Origin: Benincasa hispida
Lineage: Eukaryota; Streptophyta; Magnoliopsida; Cucurbitales; Cucurbitaceae
Length of the DNA: 64,000 nucleotides
Reading direction: 5' to 3'
Assembly (NCBI RefSeq): GCF_009727055.1
Contig: NC_052359.1
Location: forward strand, 58,033,539 to 58,097,538
Below are positions 23,069 to 35,421 of the stretch, one piece after another. The first letter of the stretch is position 1. Each line of letters opens with the position of its first letter. The notes under the pieces were generated by a model, which searched no databases, had not been told where the DNA came from, and saw only the letters and a list, made by a program, of their open reading frames with translations. Made by a program: the position numbers and the translations under genes.

Positions 23069-26000
23069 TGTTGGGATTGGTGTCCTAATTCTCCCAGAGT
23101 CTCGTTGTTTGTAATGATACACATTGTTTGATGAATAAAATAAATGTTATTTAATTTTGGCATGTACTCATATCCAATAAACAAAGCTCTTTGGTTATCT
23201 TATGTGAACTTAAGCATGTGTATGTGATATACAAGTGGATCATGACTTAAGTGATAATCTAAATAGGTCTGTAGTATAAAGATTAAGGTGGGATACCTGA
23301 TCTTGGTGATACTACAGATACAGCCTGCTTTGTAGAGGTTTGGAAGTATTGTAAACTACTATAGATGGTTGATCCTGACCATTCATATGGAGACGTACGA
23401 GCGGGGGTTTCCTATACAAAGAGTTTGTATAAGACTGGACTACGACATGACTAGATTCTGTATTATTGTCGTTGATACTAGAGACTTACATCTCAACTAA
23501 ACGTGAAGGATCTCATACTGGGAGTTCCATGAGCGGGCTTAGATCGTTCTGATTTCACAGTGACCGAAACATAAACAATATACATTCTATACAAACAGTT
23601 ATGCATATTAAACTCATAATCAGCATGCTTAGAATATAAACAAAACATAAGGAAAGGGTTCATACTAGATGAAGACACTCTTCGAACGACTGAACCCAAA
23701 GCAGCGGAAAAACTTCCTATCAATCTACCAGCACCCGGTGAGTCTGTCGACTGCAACAGCATGATTCGAACATACACGAACAATGTCGCAGGGACGACAC
23801 CACCACAAGAGAAACCCAGATATCTTCAGCGTAAAAAACCCAAAGAGTGGGCTCTGGTGAGTTTGGTAGAGAATGGAGGAGAAGACGCTGTGTAGACGAT
23901 AAGGAAGTGGAAGATGAACTCTGATATCATATAGCAGAAATGCTTATTGTATAGTAGAGCTACACGATCGTTTAGGAAAAACTGAACAATCATTTAGGAA
24001 AAATGTATACAATCGTTTAGATAACGCATGAACTAGGCGATCGTTTAGACGAACGAGCTTCTATCGTATAGGCTCTTGCGATCGCTCTTTCACGGATTCT
24101 TTTTAAGCGCGGGCGATAACGAATGCACAACTGAAATAATAAAATGAAAATGATTTTCATAGCTTTAACCCGTCGGTTACCATAACCTTTCGCAGCCCAC
24201 TTCCCACGTCCGAACATGGATTAATTGGTTAATTATCAAATAATTAATCAATTAATTTAATTAATAAATTAATCATATTATATTTATATCCTATAGTTTG
24301 ATATCATATATCTACTATAGTATTTTCTCATCTACTTGATATAAAATCATATTTATATCTAATTTCCTCCAAATAATGTATCTCATACATTTAGCCAATT
24401 ATATCATATATATAACCAGTCAATTATATCATATATAATTGAACTTCCTTTTGTCAATTTGAACATTTCAAATTAACCCAAACATTGGTTCTCGGCTTTA
24501 TCCAAGCTAACCAGGTGACCTAATGGACCTGTGGCTCGAAGCTCCAACAGTGTATGAATAGCTGACTGAACTCTTTAGCCCCGAGATTCACCATCCGTTA
24601 ACTATCAGTGATTCCACTAAGACCAACAGCTAAACTCTTCTTACCATAGATATATTTCTGTGTCCATCGGATATAACCAATCATGAGTACGATGACCCTT
24701 CACAGATGCTCATAAGTACAGCTGGGCAATTTACCGTTTTATCCCTATAGTTACATCTCACTTCTTAAGTACCACTAATTCCTAATGAACAATACACACA
24801 ATCCAACTATGTGTGAATACCTCTCGGGCCAGAGAAAGTGTGTGGCACTACATCGTTCAAGCCCCGGAATCAGCCTTTAAGGGAGCCATCTATTTACTTA
24901 ACCCTGCCTCAAGGAAGGAGTGAATTTCATCTTGTGTAACTGAGTTCCCAGTTCCCAAATCAGAAAAATCTCCAAAATGGTAGGTTTGAATCAGCGACCT
25001 GGCCACTCGCACCCATACAAATCAAAGGACCACCCTCAATGGCAGGAGTTCCCAAACTCACTCAAGATTGAGGTCATGTTACCTATGGTCATCCTAGTGA
25101 AGTAAAGTCTCTATCATGAACGGTGTTATATAACGAGACATTAACACTTCATGGTCAGGTCTTATAAGAACTCTTTGTATAAGACGCCCCCGTTCGTATG
25201 TCCCCAACACAAATGATCAGGATTAGACCATCTATGGCAAGTCACAACTTTATGAACCATTCCACAAAGCGGGCCGCGTACATAGCATTACCAGGATAAG
25301 GTTTCCCTTCTATATCCATATACTACAGACCATTTTCGTTATCACTCAAGACATGACCACTTGTATGTCACCACATCCATGCTTGAGTCACATACAAATA
25401 ACCAGGAATTTTATGTTTTATTGGTTTTTGGTAAAGTAAATAAAACAAATAATTGAGCAAAACAACAAGATGTGAAGTAAATGTCATATATTAACAATCA
25501 CTGTGTTTGTATATACTATTTACAAACTACAGGATACAAGACTTTAGGGCATCAACCCCAACAAAACGACCATAGGTGACACGACTTCAATCCTGAATGT
25601 TTTGGGAACTCCTGCCTTTGAGGCGGGTCCTTTGATTAGTATGGGTGAGAGTGGCCAGATTGCCAACTTAACATGCCTACCTTTTTGGGATATATTTGTC
25701 TGATCTAGGAGTTGGGAACTCAATCCACAAGATGGAATTCACTCCTTTCCCAAAGCAGGGATAAGTAGAGAGATTGCTCCCTTAAGGGCCGATTCCGGGG
25801 CTTGAACATAGTGGCCACAGCTTCTCTTTATAAGAGAGGACTAAGTCATAATAGGACTATGACTTATGTTTGTTACAGGGGCAAAACCAGTTGTACTTAC
25901 GAGCGATCTGTGAAGGGTTGTCGCGTTGTTGATTGGTTAAGATGGATACACAATATATCTGTGGTCAAAAGAGTTCAGCTATCGGTCTTTAGTAAAGTAC

Positions 26001-27208
26001 TTGGCAATTAATAGATGGTGGATCCTGTGACTAAAGAGTTAGTCAGTTATTCACGTACCATTGGAGCTTTGAGCTATAGGTCCATAAGGTCCCCTTGGTA
26101 GCTCAATGGATTCATTTGAGGATCAGTTCTTGGTGTTGATTTGAAATGTTCAAATTGACAAGAGGTAATTTGATTATATATGATATAATTGGTTTGGTGT
26201 ATGAGATACATCTAGTGGAGGATTAATGTAAATGAGATTTACATTAAGTGCCATGGAATAGAAAAAGAACTATGGTTTATATGTTTCATGAGATGAAATA
26301 TTAAAACTATAGGTTATAAATATAGTATTATAAGTTGGTTATCATTTATATTTATAATAATATTAATTATTAGATAATTAAATATTTTTCTCTAATAACC
26401 AATTGAGTGGGAGGTTATTGATGGTTCATGGTAACCGTGAGATAAAAAGAAAATTATTTTCCTAATTTTAGAATGTTGAAAAAATTTTGAGATTTTCTCT
26501 CTCGGAAAAAGAATCTCACGGAAGTTGTCAAGTAAACACGGATTTACTAAGTGACAGCTTGACTAAGGTAAACGATTGTGTAGTGTTTTGTGAGCGACAG
26601 ACACGGAGCTAAGCGATGAGCTCAACGATCACTTAGATTTTGCTAGATGATCGCTTAGTTTTTTCTAGATGATCGCTTAGCTTTTGATAAACGATTAGGC
26701 ATCAACCTATACGATAGGTTCAGCCTTCTTCTACTTACTCCATCATTTACACGATTGTTGTTTTCTCCATTCTTCTACCTCAAACCAAGTCCACACAGAG
26801 GCCACCCTCTAAATTCTCACACCAAAATACAAAGTTAGCCTTCTTGGTGGTGTCATACTCAACTCGACACCATCGAGGTTCTGTGGAGGTCGTTCGTGTT
26901 GTTGGCATGTTCGTGACTGAGGCAATCACAGAGAACGAGTGTGTGGTGTTCATGCTGTGTAGCGGTCGTGTTGTCGAGCCGTTCAAGGTTGTTGTGTTCG
27001 AGCGTTCGTGAGCAAGGAGCGTGGAGACGAGTCTACAAATGTTCGTAGCATTTCTCCTTGTTCATTTGTATTTTTATGCTGTAATTTCTGTAATGATTGC
27101 ATACCTATTTGTTTCTGTTTTGACTGTAATTTGTAATGTTCATACATGATTGTAATTTGGAATGTTCTTTTCGCTGCTCATGGAAATCCTCGTGATCGAT
27201 TTTCCTCA
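23069..27208 (+). mobile_element. Solo LTR D (subfamily 1, +), interrupted by solo LTR E
   Basis: It starts TGTTGGGATTGGTGTCC at 23069 and ends ...TTTTCCTCA at 27208. A perfect duplication CATAC flanks it (23064-23068 and 27209-27213). The element 1 leader shows the empty target (AACATACATCACATG near 16820). Without the inserted LTR E and its duplication it is about 2.07 kb. A CGATCG-type cluster lies at 26570-26760. The frames 25802-26011 and 26780-26986 are chance. Confidence 0.92.
23504..25563 (-). mobile_element. Solo LTR E (subfamily 1, -) nested in LTR D
   Basis: 2060 bp with TG...CA ends, flanked by a perfect 5-bp duplication AAACG (23499-23503 and 25564-25568). Removing it restores the LTR D sequence CTAAACGACCATAGG, which is also seen in the reverse strand of LTR K near 51975. 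It is a complete LTR, so it defines the ends of the subfamily. CGATCG-type cluster at 23940-24100. The frames 23493-23783 and 24017-24217 are chance. Confidence 0.94.
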
Positions 27209-27404
27209 CATACATCACATGCATAAGTAATTAAATACAAACTAATATGGTTTTTTGTTTTGGCATTTTCAAGTAAAAAAAAGGCAATATTACATAAACC
27301 AGTAAAAACCGACTCCAAAACACTTTTGGAATGCTTGAACTGCCTTGAACTGGACCCAAACTTCTTGAACTGGACCTCCAATACTCAAAACTGTGCTAAA
27401 CCGA

Positions 27405-27690
27405 GCAAACAACCATCAAATACCATCAAGCATCGAGTATTCCATCAAGCATCGAGCATGCCTTCAAGCACTATCATGCATTGAGTATTTCATTAAATAC
27501 GAGTGAGTATGAGCATCGAATACCATCGAGTATGGTATCATACTGAGTGTTTCACGAAATACCATCGAGTATGAGTATCGAGTACCATCGAGTATGGCAT
27601 CGTGCATCGAGTATTTCACAAAATATCATCGAGTTGCTCATCATGGCATCGTGCATCGAGTTTTTAAGCATCAAGCATCAAGTTTTGGGC
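27405..27690 (-). repeat. Short-motif array, CATCGAGTAT type, element 2 leader
   Basis: At least eight exact CATCGAG copies with variants (CATCGAATACC, TATCGAGTACC) in an irregular array about 270 bases from the former primer-binding site. It occupies the slot of the ATCTCGCT array in element 1, while the flanks are homologous. Its reverse complement ACTCGATG also clusters at 55880-56110. Confidence 0.72.
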
Positions 27691-27973
27691 AGATGCTGAA
27701 ACTCCAATTCTTGCTGCTCGACCTTCTTCACTTCTTTCTTCAATTACAACTTAATTGCAACTCTAATGACTTCATACGAATTACAAACACTTAAACACAC
27801 ATTAAGGCTTAACAAACAAGAATCAATTACAAGAATTACAACATAATTGAAGAGAATTTTAATGCCAAACTCAGAAAAACATATCAGTTCACCATTTTCA
27901 TACAACTTATGAAACAACACCCACCAAGCCAGAGTTAAACTGAATTGAATGCTTAAATAATAATACTAATTTT

Positions 27974-29888
27974 TGGATTTAGGAAGCAAGCAACGGAAGT
28001 AAAACAGGATCATTAAGCATTCTAATTCATTAATTTTGGCTTCAAAACAAGCATGCTCATAAATTAAAACCAGAGTTTCAACACTAACTTTTAAAGTACC
28101 TTTGATTCAAGAACTTTAGTTGCAATCTCCTTGATTTCTTCTCGTGAACCACTACAAGACCTTTCCTACTATCCTTTTAGTGCCTTGGATTGAGTTGTGG
28201 GACTCAAAATAAGCTTGAATTAAGTGAATAAAAAGGAGGAGGAGGACTAGTTTATCTATTGGTTGAAGAACAGTTCTTTAATCACTATTTCTCAGCAAAA
28301 TTGCAACTGATTGCATGCCATTTTCACTCAGATTTCAAGTTTATATTGTATGATCATCATATAAATCATTTACTGCATGAGATCCAACACCTATTTGCAA
28401 TTTGAGTTGGATTTAGAAGTGAAAATGTGACTAAGAAACTTGTTTTCTTAGTGGGAAAATCCCACATTTTCCACTTCCAGATTTCTTCTTTTTATTTTGA
28501 CTTCCAAAACCAAAATAAACATTCCAATTAAAAATGAAATTTTATTAATTTCACAAAATTAATTTAATAATTAATTTTCTAATAAAATTAATAAATTAAT
28601 TAAAAATTTTAATTAGTCTTATTAATTTAATATCAAATATTAAATTAATTTGTCACAAATTCCATTACCATGAATCTTTATTCATGAATTTAATATTCAA
28701 ATCATATTTAAATAGTAATCGATTCTCCAATTCCGTTTAGTTCCATTATTAAACGTGTAATTATATCACATATAATTACTAATTTCCTTAATTCTAATTT
28801 GAACATTTCAAATTAACTTATCACGCTACTCTAAGATTAATCCATTTGTGAGCTAGTAAGGGGACCTGGTGGACCTACAGATAATGGACTCCAACGATCT
28901 GAGATTAATTGGTTAAACTCTTTACACCAAATTAACCCTCATTCGTTAACTACTAGGTCACTCCACTAAAGCCCATAGTTGTACTCCCCTCACTGTAGAT
29001 ATATTGTGTCTACTCGATATAACCATGATTAGTAAGTTAATCCTTCACAAGTTGTTCGTAATAACGATTGGGTCAAAATGTTGTTTTACTCTCAAGATTA
29101 CCTTTTATTCCTTATGTCCCACTGATCCTCTAATAAACAATTGGTTTGTGATCCGATCATCAAACCGAGTCCCTCTCGGGCCAATGAAATGGTGGGGTCC
29201 CTTGTTTAAGACTTGGAGTCAGTACTTAAGGGAACAACCTCTCTACTATCCTTGAAAACGGGTAGGAGTGAATTCCATCTTGCATCCTATGTCACCAGCT
29301 ATCTACCCAGTCTTATCCCTGAAATCGGAGGCTTATTGAGCCAACGCTGTAAGCCAACCTTCACCCATGCAAATCTAAGGATAATCCTGAATAAACAAGA
29401 GTTCATAGTTAGCTCAGGATTTAGGATAAGTTACCTAGGTCATCGTTGTGAAATAGTCACTCTTAAACAATAAACAATATTATAAAGTAAGAGTGACTTA
29501 TTTCGTGGTCCGATTTTATGCAAACTCATTGCACAGGACACCCCCACTCCTCATGTCATCACATGTATGAATTAGGATCACTTCGTCTGTAGCACTTTAC
29601 AACTCCTTGTAACAACTACAGAGTGGGCCGCATCCAATAGTGTTACCAGAATAAGACATCCAATCTTATTCATATACTATAGACCATTTTGACTATTTAC
29701 TTGAATCTGATCCACTTTTATGTTTCCACATAAAGTTAAGTACTCATGTAGTAGTCGTGGATCTTTTAATTTATTGGATTTATTTATAAAACAAAATAAA
29801 CAATTCTTATATTCAATAACAACTTATTGAATTTTCAAACTAAGTTTAGTGTTTACAAACCACGAGTTTTAGGACATAAAACCCAATA
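27974..29888 (-). repeat. Copia LTR F (subfamily 2), right end of the composite
   Basis: About 1.9 kb; begins TGGATTTAGGAA on the plus strand and ends ...ACCCAATA at 29888 (terminal CA decayed). It aligns with LTRs B and C over its length, but its outer segment matches LTR H (TGGAGTTAGGAA at 39937) better than LTR C. It is therefore probably not the original partner of LTR C. The frames 29004-29255 and 29213-29473 are not genes. Confidence 0.82.
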
Positions 29889-30207
29889 GAATGACCCTCT
29901 TTTGTGTGTTTTTTACTCCGAACTTGCCTCGAACATGCCCCAAATACACTTTTTTCCCAATCTCGTTAGCAACACTAATTCTTTCGATCAATGTAGACTT
30001 ACAGACTTGAAGTGAAAAATAAATGTCCAAAAAAATACAATGGGCCCTTACATTTTAATCACATTAAAAGTAATCTAAGTGCCAAAATTGAAAACATCCA
30101 ATCTTGCAAACCTTCATTCAAAATACATATTTAAAAATTAAAAAAAAAAATTCACCTTTAAACTAATTTTAGTTTAATAATATGAATAACGAAAATACAA
30201 GAAATTT
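29889..30207 (-). other. Leader fragment of another copia relative
   Basis: About 320 bp of AT-rich non-coding sequence between LTR F and a primer-binding site. It does not align with the leaders of elements 1 and 2, so it belongs to a different relative. No polypurine tract follows LTR F, which shows a rearranged junction. Confidence 0.55.
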
Positions 30208-30219
30208 GCTCTGATACTA
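30208..30219 (-). other. Primer-binding site, initiator tRNA-Met type (one mismatch)
   Basis: The minus strand reads TAGTATCAGAGC, one base from the standard TGGTATCAGAGC, 2 bp from the start of LTR G. Confidence 0.78.
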
Positions 30220-30221
30220 AT

Positions 30222-31654
30222 TGAAATGATCAAATCCCAAGCAAAAGCGTGTGAACACCTTGCGCATCCCGAAAATCGATTTTTGAGAGATTGATTTGGA
30301 GAGAGTAGAGAAGATTTTCTTTTGGTGGATGAATTAAAATTCACCAAATGAATTCATGCCACAAAAAGGCCATAAAGAAGAATTTGTATGGAGAAGGGTT
30401 AACCCTTTCTCCAAGTTTTTCTCAATTTACCCTTGTGCTCAATTAATTAAATAACATTTTTTTAATCAATTAGCATATTAATTAAATAATCGTCTATACA
30501 TCAAATCTAATGTAACGTATATATTTAATTAACATAAATAAACATCATATGTTTATGTGTATTACCTCTCTATTAATTTAATCGATAAATTATTTATGAA
30601 TCTAACACTTGAATTAAATATCTGAATCTCATTCAAATATCTCTCCAACTTAATTTAAATTATAGATCACATCCATAATCAATTACATATTAATCACGTT
30701 AATATACAATTTCCTCAATTTGATTTGAAAAATTCAAATCTAATATCTTTTAGTGAGCTAACAAAAGGACCTGGTGGACCTGCAGATCAGAAGCTCCAAT
30801 GATATGAGATTAATTGGCTAAAGTCATTAACGAAATTAATCAATATTCATTAATTGTGGGTACACTCCACTAAAGACCCACACTTGCACTCTTCTCACTA
30901 TAAATATATTTCTGTGTCTGTGGATATAGACTAATAACAACAAGTTAGTTCTTCACGATTGTTCGTGACACCAACTGGATTAAATTACCATTTTACTCTT
31001 GGGTTACCTCTGACTTCTTAAGTACCAGTGCTTCTTTAATGAACAATTGGGAAGGAGTGAATTCTATGTCATATTATTATGCTTTCAGCTCACCACTCGG
31101 TCTTGTCCCCAAAATGGTAGGCATATTGAGTCGGCAAACTAGCCATTCACACCCATACAAATCAAAGAACATTCCCTCATGAACAAGAGTTCATAATACA
31201 CTCAGGATTAAGACTAAGCTGTCTAGGTCATCCAATTGAAATAGGAACCTAACTAGTTAAAGGTGTTACATCTAGTGGTTACTATTTCGCGGTTCGATCT
31301 TATGCAGACTCATTGCATAGAATATCTCGCTCGCATGTTACCTACATGAACGTGTTGGATCATTGTGTTTGTATCAAATACAAAGTGGACCGTATCCATA
31401 GTGTCACAAGGTTAAGGTACCAAGTTTTATCCCTATACTGTATATAGACTCTTTAAGTTGTATCTTGAACATTGATCTCTATATATCTCCGCGACTCATA
31501 AGACAGCCATGGATGTTAGTTTATTGAATTTAAGGTTAAAATAGAATATAACACAATCAACAACATTTATTGAATTAATATCGATAACTCTTTATTGATG
31601 ATGATCAATTAATAACATTTACTATCTACAAATTTTAGGGCGTAAAACCCAATA
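30222..31654 (-). repeat. Copia LTR G, shorter relative, about 1.43 kb
   Basis: Plus-strand start TGAAATGATC next to the primer-binding site and end ...GTAAAACCCAATA at 31654. Blocks such as GGACCTGGTGGACCTGCAGATCA, the ATAAATATATTTCTGTGTC stretch and AACAAGAGTTCATAA match the other LTRs. It is the 5' LTR of a minus-strand element whose body is missing apart from 29889-30207. Confidence 0.78.
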
Positions 31655-31969
31655 TTTGAGTAACCATAGTATTAACTAACATAATAACCATATTAGAAGA
31701 TGACATCCTTGAAAAGAAAAATTCATATGGTTGTTCTAATGCACTATGATCGGATTTATTTCATATTTGACAAAAAAAAAAAGAAAAAAAAATCGGCAAG
31801 TTTGTTGAAAAATTGAATTAAAAGAATTGTTGGACCCAAAATTGGCCCAAAATACTAAGCTGAGATTGAATTGGCCCATTTGTCTGCTAGGGCCAACAAA
31901 AGTAAGAGGAATATTTGACCCCTTAGGAACAAAATTGGGGTAGAAACCTAAGAAGCACAAATACTTCAT
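31655..31969. other. Intergenic, nothing recognised
   Basis: AT-rich with an A-rich run near 31770. The frame at 31736-31987 has no recognisable domain and runs through low-complexity sequence. Confidence 0.5.
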
Positions 31970-32610
31970 GTGATATGTATCTGACACGCGGTTTGACGTA
32001 TATATTTTTATACATATTTTTTAAAGAAAAAAGACAAGTAACTCATCTAATCTTTCCCAATTTAAAATTAGACATCCTATTTAAAAAGCTCACTACTCGA
32101 GTGCAAAACTAAAAGAAAAAAATAATAAATAACGAACCAAACCCTATACTAGAATCATCTAATCTCCATCTTCACATTTGAGTCCCCACAAAGTCCACCA
32201 AAATATAAACCATTTGGATATCTTCAACAATAAGTTCTTCGTTTATCTTCATACTTCTCTCTCTAATCTTCTTCTTCTTCTTTGCAATATGAGTCACTTT
32301 TCTATTGCATTTTATTAACTATTGTACTTCAACATCTTAGATGTTGCTTTTTTTTTTTTTTATCGTATTTCAGTATTTGTATTCTATTTGTGCTAATGCT
32401 ATTAACTTATATGCTAAATTAATCTATATCTTATATTTTTTAACGAAAAAAATGTATATTCAACGTATCAGTATCTTAGTTTTTAGAAATATATATATAT
32501 ATATTAAAAAAATATATAAAAAAATGGCGTATCCTTAGATATATATGTATCTTAGTTTTTTAGAAATTAACGAATCGCCGTATCCGATCGTATCCATATC
32601 GTATAGCTGT
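31970..32610 (+). repeat. Dispersed repeat with GTATC motifs, copy 1
   Basis: 31970-32090 and 32440-32610 align with one continuous block at 37140-37440: ATGTATCTGACA, TTTAAAGAAAAAAGACAA, CGTATC-ATATCTTA-TTTTTTAGAAATT. Copy 1 has some 350 bp of extra sequence in between (32090-32440, with a CTTCTTCTTC run) and an (AT)n tract at 32492-32508. The type of repeat is unknown to me. Confidence 0.6.
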
Positions 32611-33070
32611 ATCTGTGTTTGTGTTTTATAAGTAGAAACCATATTTTTATTATTATTCCTTCCTCTCCCACGATTGAAACAGCCTTCGCCTCTGATTTGG
32701 GAAGAACTACCTCCACGATTGAAGGCCTGCAGGAGGCAACCATGGCCATGGGTACCGGCTCCGATGCCATTTGGTGAAAACTAATAGCTTTAGCTTTCGC
32801 AACGAGGAGAACTTCCAGCTCCACAAGCGTCAATTTTGTATCCAGAGTTTAAATGGATGTCTGAAAAGCGTTAAACTCGACCGGTAAGCCGTTAAGGATG
32901 TGCAAGAAGGTTTTCTCATCGCCGACTTGGATGCCGGCAACAGTAAGATGATCAACCAAGGTTTTTGAAAACATTGCTCAACTATTTATGTGGTTTCCTT
33001 TTTCATTGTATAAAGTGCACATCTTAGCTCGAGGATAGTGGATCGGGTTATAGAAGAATACCAAATTTCA
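32560..33070 (-). pseudogene. Copia gag relic (UBN2-like)
   Basis: Minus-strand translation of about 32915-32830 gives FLHILNGLPVEFNAFQTSI, a hallmark of copia gag, continued in the next frame by LTLVELEVLLVAKAKAI (32833-32770) and a low-complexity tail. Frameshifts and stops are present. It differs from the gags at 616, 15176 and 21421, so it is another lineage. The small copia element at 33223 lies just upstream. Confidence 0.7.
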
Positions 33071-33222
33071 AGATTGAGCTAACGTTCATGGGCAGTGGTG
33101 GCGGAGTTGATGTGCCAACAGGCATAGGGGGAGAGAGCAATGTTGATTAGGATAATGAAAACTTGATCTCTATAATCCCATTAAAGGTAGGCTGGGTTAA
33201 TTTCAGTGAATGTAGTGGAAGG

Positions 33223-33655
33223 TGATGAAAAAAAATCAAAGTTACTTTGATATCACGGTTGAAAAATGAAAACGATGGAAAGAATAAATGTTTGTGGAAA
33301 CAAATCAATACTTCAATATTTGTCAAAGAAAGAGAAGGAAAAAGAAAATGAGACTGAAATTCAAATTTTTTATTGAAGTAGGAAAAAATTACAAAATTGT
33401 AATACTCAAAATGTAAATACAAAATTGTGATACTCAAAATGTGGTACATAAAATTGTGATGCTTATTTTACCTGAGACATCATCCTTTTATAGAAATAAA
33501 GGGTAAACTTAATAACTAACAAATTAAAGACATATTAAAAACATAAAATTAATAACTTAAAGTTAAAATCTGAAAAATAAATTAAATAATAAAGTAGATA
33601 ACTTCAACCATTAAATTTTGAAATTAAAGGTGAAAAAGAAAAAACTCATAATTTA
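33223..33655 (-). repeat. 3' LTR of the small copia element
   Basis: Starts TGATGAAAAAAAATCAAAG and ends ACTCATAATTTA. Aligns with 35422-35859 with scattered substitutions and small indels, including a short local repeat of the ATACTCAAAATGT segment. The frame 33147-33449 is chance. Confidence 0.8.
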
Positions 33656-33899
33656 ATACTTCTCCTTGAGGTTTTTCTTTGTCACAACCAACTTTTTGTG
33701 TGGAAACATAAGTTGTTTATGTGTAGCTTTTGTGAGAATGTCATGAGTTGTTCAATGATTTTGTTCTTTCTCTTTCTTTGTCTACTTTTATCGATAAATA
33801 AAATCTTGATATTGATGTGTCTTGTTCTACCATCTTATACCAAATTGAAGACACTAACAACCAAAATCAAGTCTTTCATTTAGATAAGATAGATTGTAC

Positions 33900-34378
33900 A
33901 TCTTCCCTTCTTGAAAATTGTTGCAAATCTGATCAATAAAAGTAAATTTGAAAATATTATCAACCATGTTAGAAGAAGGCAAAATTTTCAAAATTTCATT
34001 GTCTTCATGTCCAAAGCACTAATGCCACATTTTGCTTTCTTCTACTTTAACATTAAAAGTATGATGAAATAGTGAGTCACCACATAAAACAAATGCATAT
34101 TCAACCATTTTGACCCTTGTAATCTCTACTCCTTGAGGGTCATAAATGATACCAACTTGATCTTTGAAAAACACATCAAATTTGTTATGCAACTATTGAG
34201 CAATACTATACAAGTTTTGAGATAACTTCAGAACATATAAAACATTGGATAATTTATGTTCACCTTGCTTAGTATGCATGACAACAGTACCTTTGCCTTC
34301 AACTAGTACTGTCTCGTCCGGTCTAAGAACCACCTTGGACATGTCTAAGAACCACCTTAGACTGTATAGATCTATCAA
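33900..34378 (-). pseudogene. Copia protease end and pre-integrase remains
   Basis: 34378-34193 encodes LVEGKGTVVMHTKQGEHKL then NVLYVLKLSQNLYSIAQ, the stretch between the protease active site and pre-integrase in copia pol. Further left, in broken frames, comes a W-H-x-C-F-G-H-x-D type motif near 34010-34030. No integrase catalytic motif follows. Confidence 0.72.
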
Positions 34379-34576
34379 TCTATCTAAAAAGATTTACATC
34401 TTTACCTATATGCGAAGTGCATCCGTTGTCAATAAGGCACAAAGTTGACATTTTGTCATCAAAGTGAGATACCATAAAAAAAAATAAAAAAAAAACTATT
34501 TCTTCATTGTCATCTATGGAATTTGCTTGTTGTTGGGAATTTTGGATTTGCTTTTATCTATTATAACAAAAATTCT

Positions 34577-35391
34577 CCATATGACCGTCCTTGTTGCAAT
34601 AATTGCAATGGTAGACTTGCTTGTTTTTTAACCAATAACTCTTTTCAGCATGGTTAGTCTTTATACAAAAACAACAAAGATGAAATTTATCTTTCCCGAC
34701 GCTCCTTATTTTTCTATATTCACATGATTTTTAGTTGCATGTCTATCATCTTCTCCAACAAGTTTCTTTTCATGGAATGTGCCCTTAATTGCTCTTCATT
34801 ATGCATAGTACCCCTTTGTTCATGGGCTTGTAATTTGCTAATTAATTAAGCTATAGAGAGATTTGTTAGATCACAAGACTTATCTATGGCTGGAACACTA
34901 ACCATTACTTTTAAAACGACTCTTTGATCTGGAAAATTTTTACCAGTTAGTCTTATTTGGTTTATAATAGTCATCACTTAGTATCTAAGTCCTTCATTGT
35001 TAGCATTATCTCAAACTCTCTCTTGAGAGTCAACAAGAGTTTGACAATTTTTATCCTTGCACTTTTGTCCTTTTACAATCAATAATCCTAAAAATATAAG
35101 ATTAAATAAAGCAGCATGAATCACGAATAAAGCTTTGGGCTTATTTAATTTCTTTTCTAGTCTGATCTGATTCAATGTTAGATTTTCGCCCAATGTTCGA
35201 GGATCGACATCATTTAAAACTGATTCCCAAAGGCCAAGTGCCTTGAGATAAGATTGCATTAACAACCCGAAACGGATAGTTTCACCACTAAAATGTGGAG
35301 GAGAGGAAATACCGCTAAATGTGGAGGAGAGGAAACACCGAAATTGGAAGACATTTTTCAAATTAAAAAAATCACTCTCAAACAAAATCAC
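34577..35391 (-). pseudogene. Gag of the small copia element with CCHC knuckle
   Basis: 35391-35011 encodes PPHFSGETIRFGLLMQSYL, LKALGLWESVLNDVDPRTLG and NKPKALFVIHAALFNLIF, the DUF4219/UBN2 gag N-terminal pattern. The remainder runs in shifted frames with several stops. A knuckle C-N-Y-C-N-K-D-G-H is read from 34610-34577. It is non-functional. Its first in-frame Met (35391) lies just inside the primer-binding site. Confidence 0.78.
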
Positions 35392-35408
35392 AAGCCTTTA
35401 AATCTAAG

Positions 35409-35420
35409 GCTCTTATACCA
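35409..35420 (-). other. Primer-binding site of the small copia element
   Basis: The minus strand reads TGGTATAAGAGC, one base from the initiator tRNA-Met complement, immediately beside the 35422 LTR. Confidence 0.78.
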
Positions 35421-35421
35421 T

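Larger units (their letters stand above)
21422..27960 (-). other. Leader of gag-only element 2, split by nested solo LTRs
   Basis: Matches the element 1 leader in order: conserved block 21640-21900, threefold repeat 21900-22340, palindromic block repeat 22340-22455, AT-rich stretch to 23068, then the inserted solo LTR (23069-27208), then the continuation 27209-27960 with a short-motif array. The primer-binding site expected near 27960 is damaged: an inner piece resembling ATACTAATT remains. Confidence 0.72.
11569..29888 (-). mobile_element. Composite of two gag-only copia elements sharing an LTR (LTR-int-LTR-int-LTR)
   Basis: Three LTRs (11569-13462, 17733-19590, 27974-29888) alternate with two internals of about 4270 and 4238 bp (the second after subtracting the solo-LTR insertion). 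The internals align from polypurine tract to leader and carry gag but no protease, integrase or reverse transcriptase. The outer flanks (CATCC on the left, GAATG on the right) do not match, so the unit did not arise by one simple insertion. Recombination between neighbouring elements is the likely cause. Confidence 0.8.
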
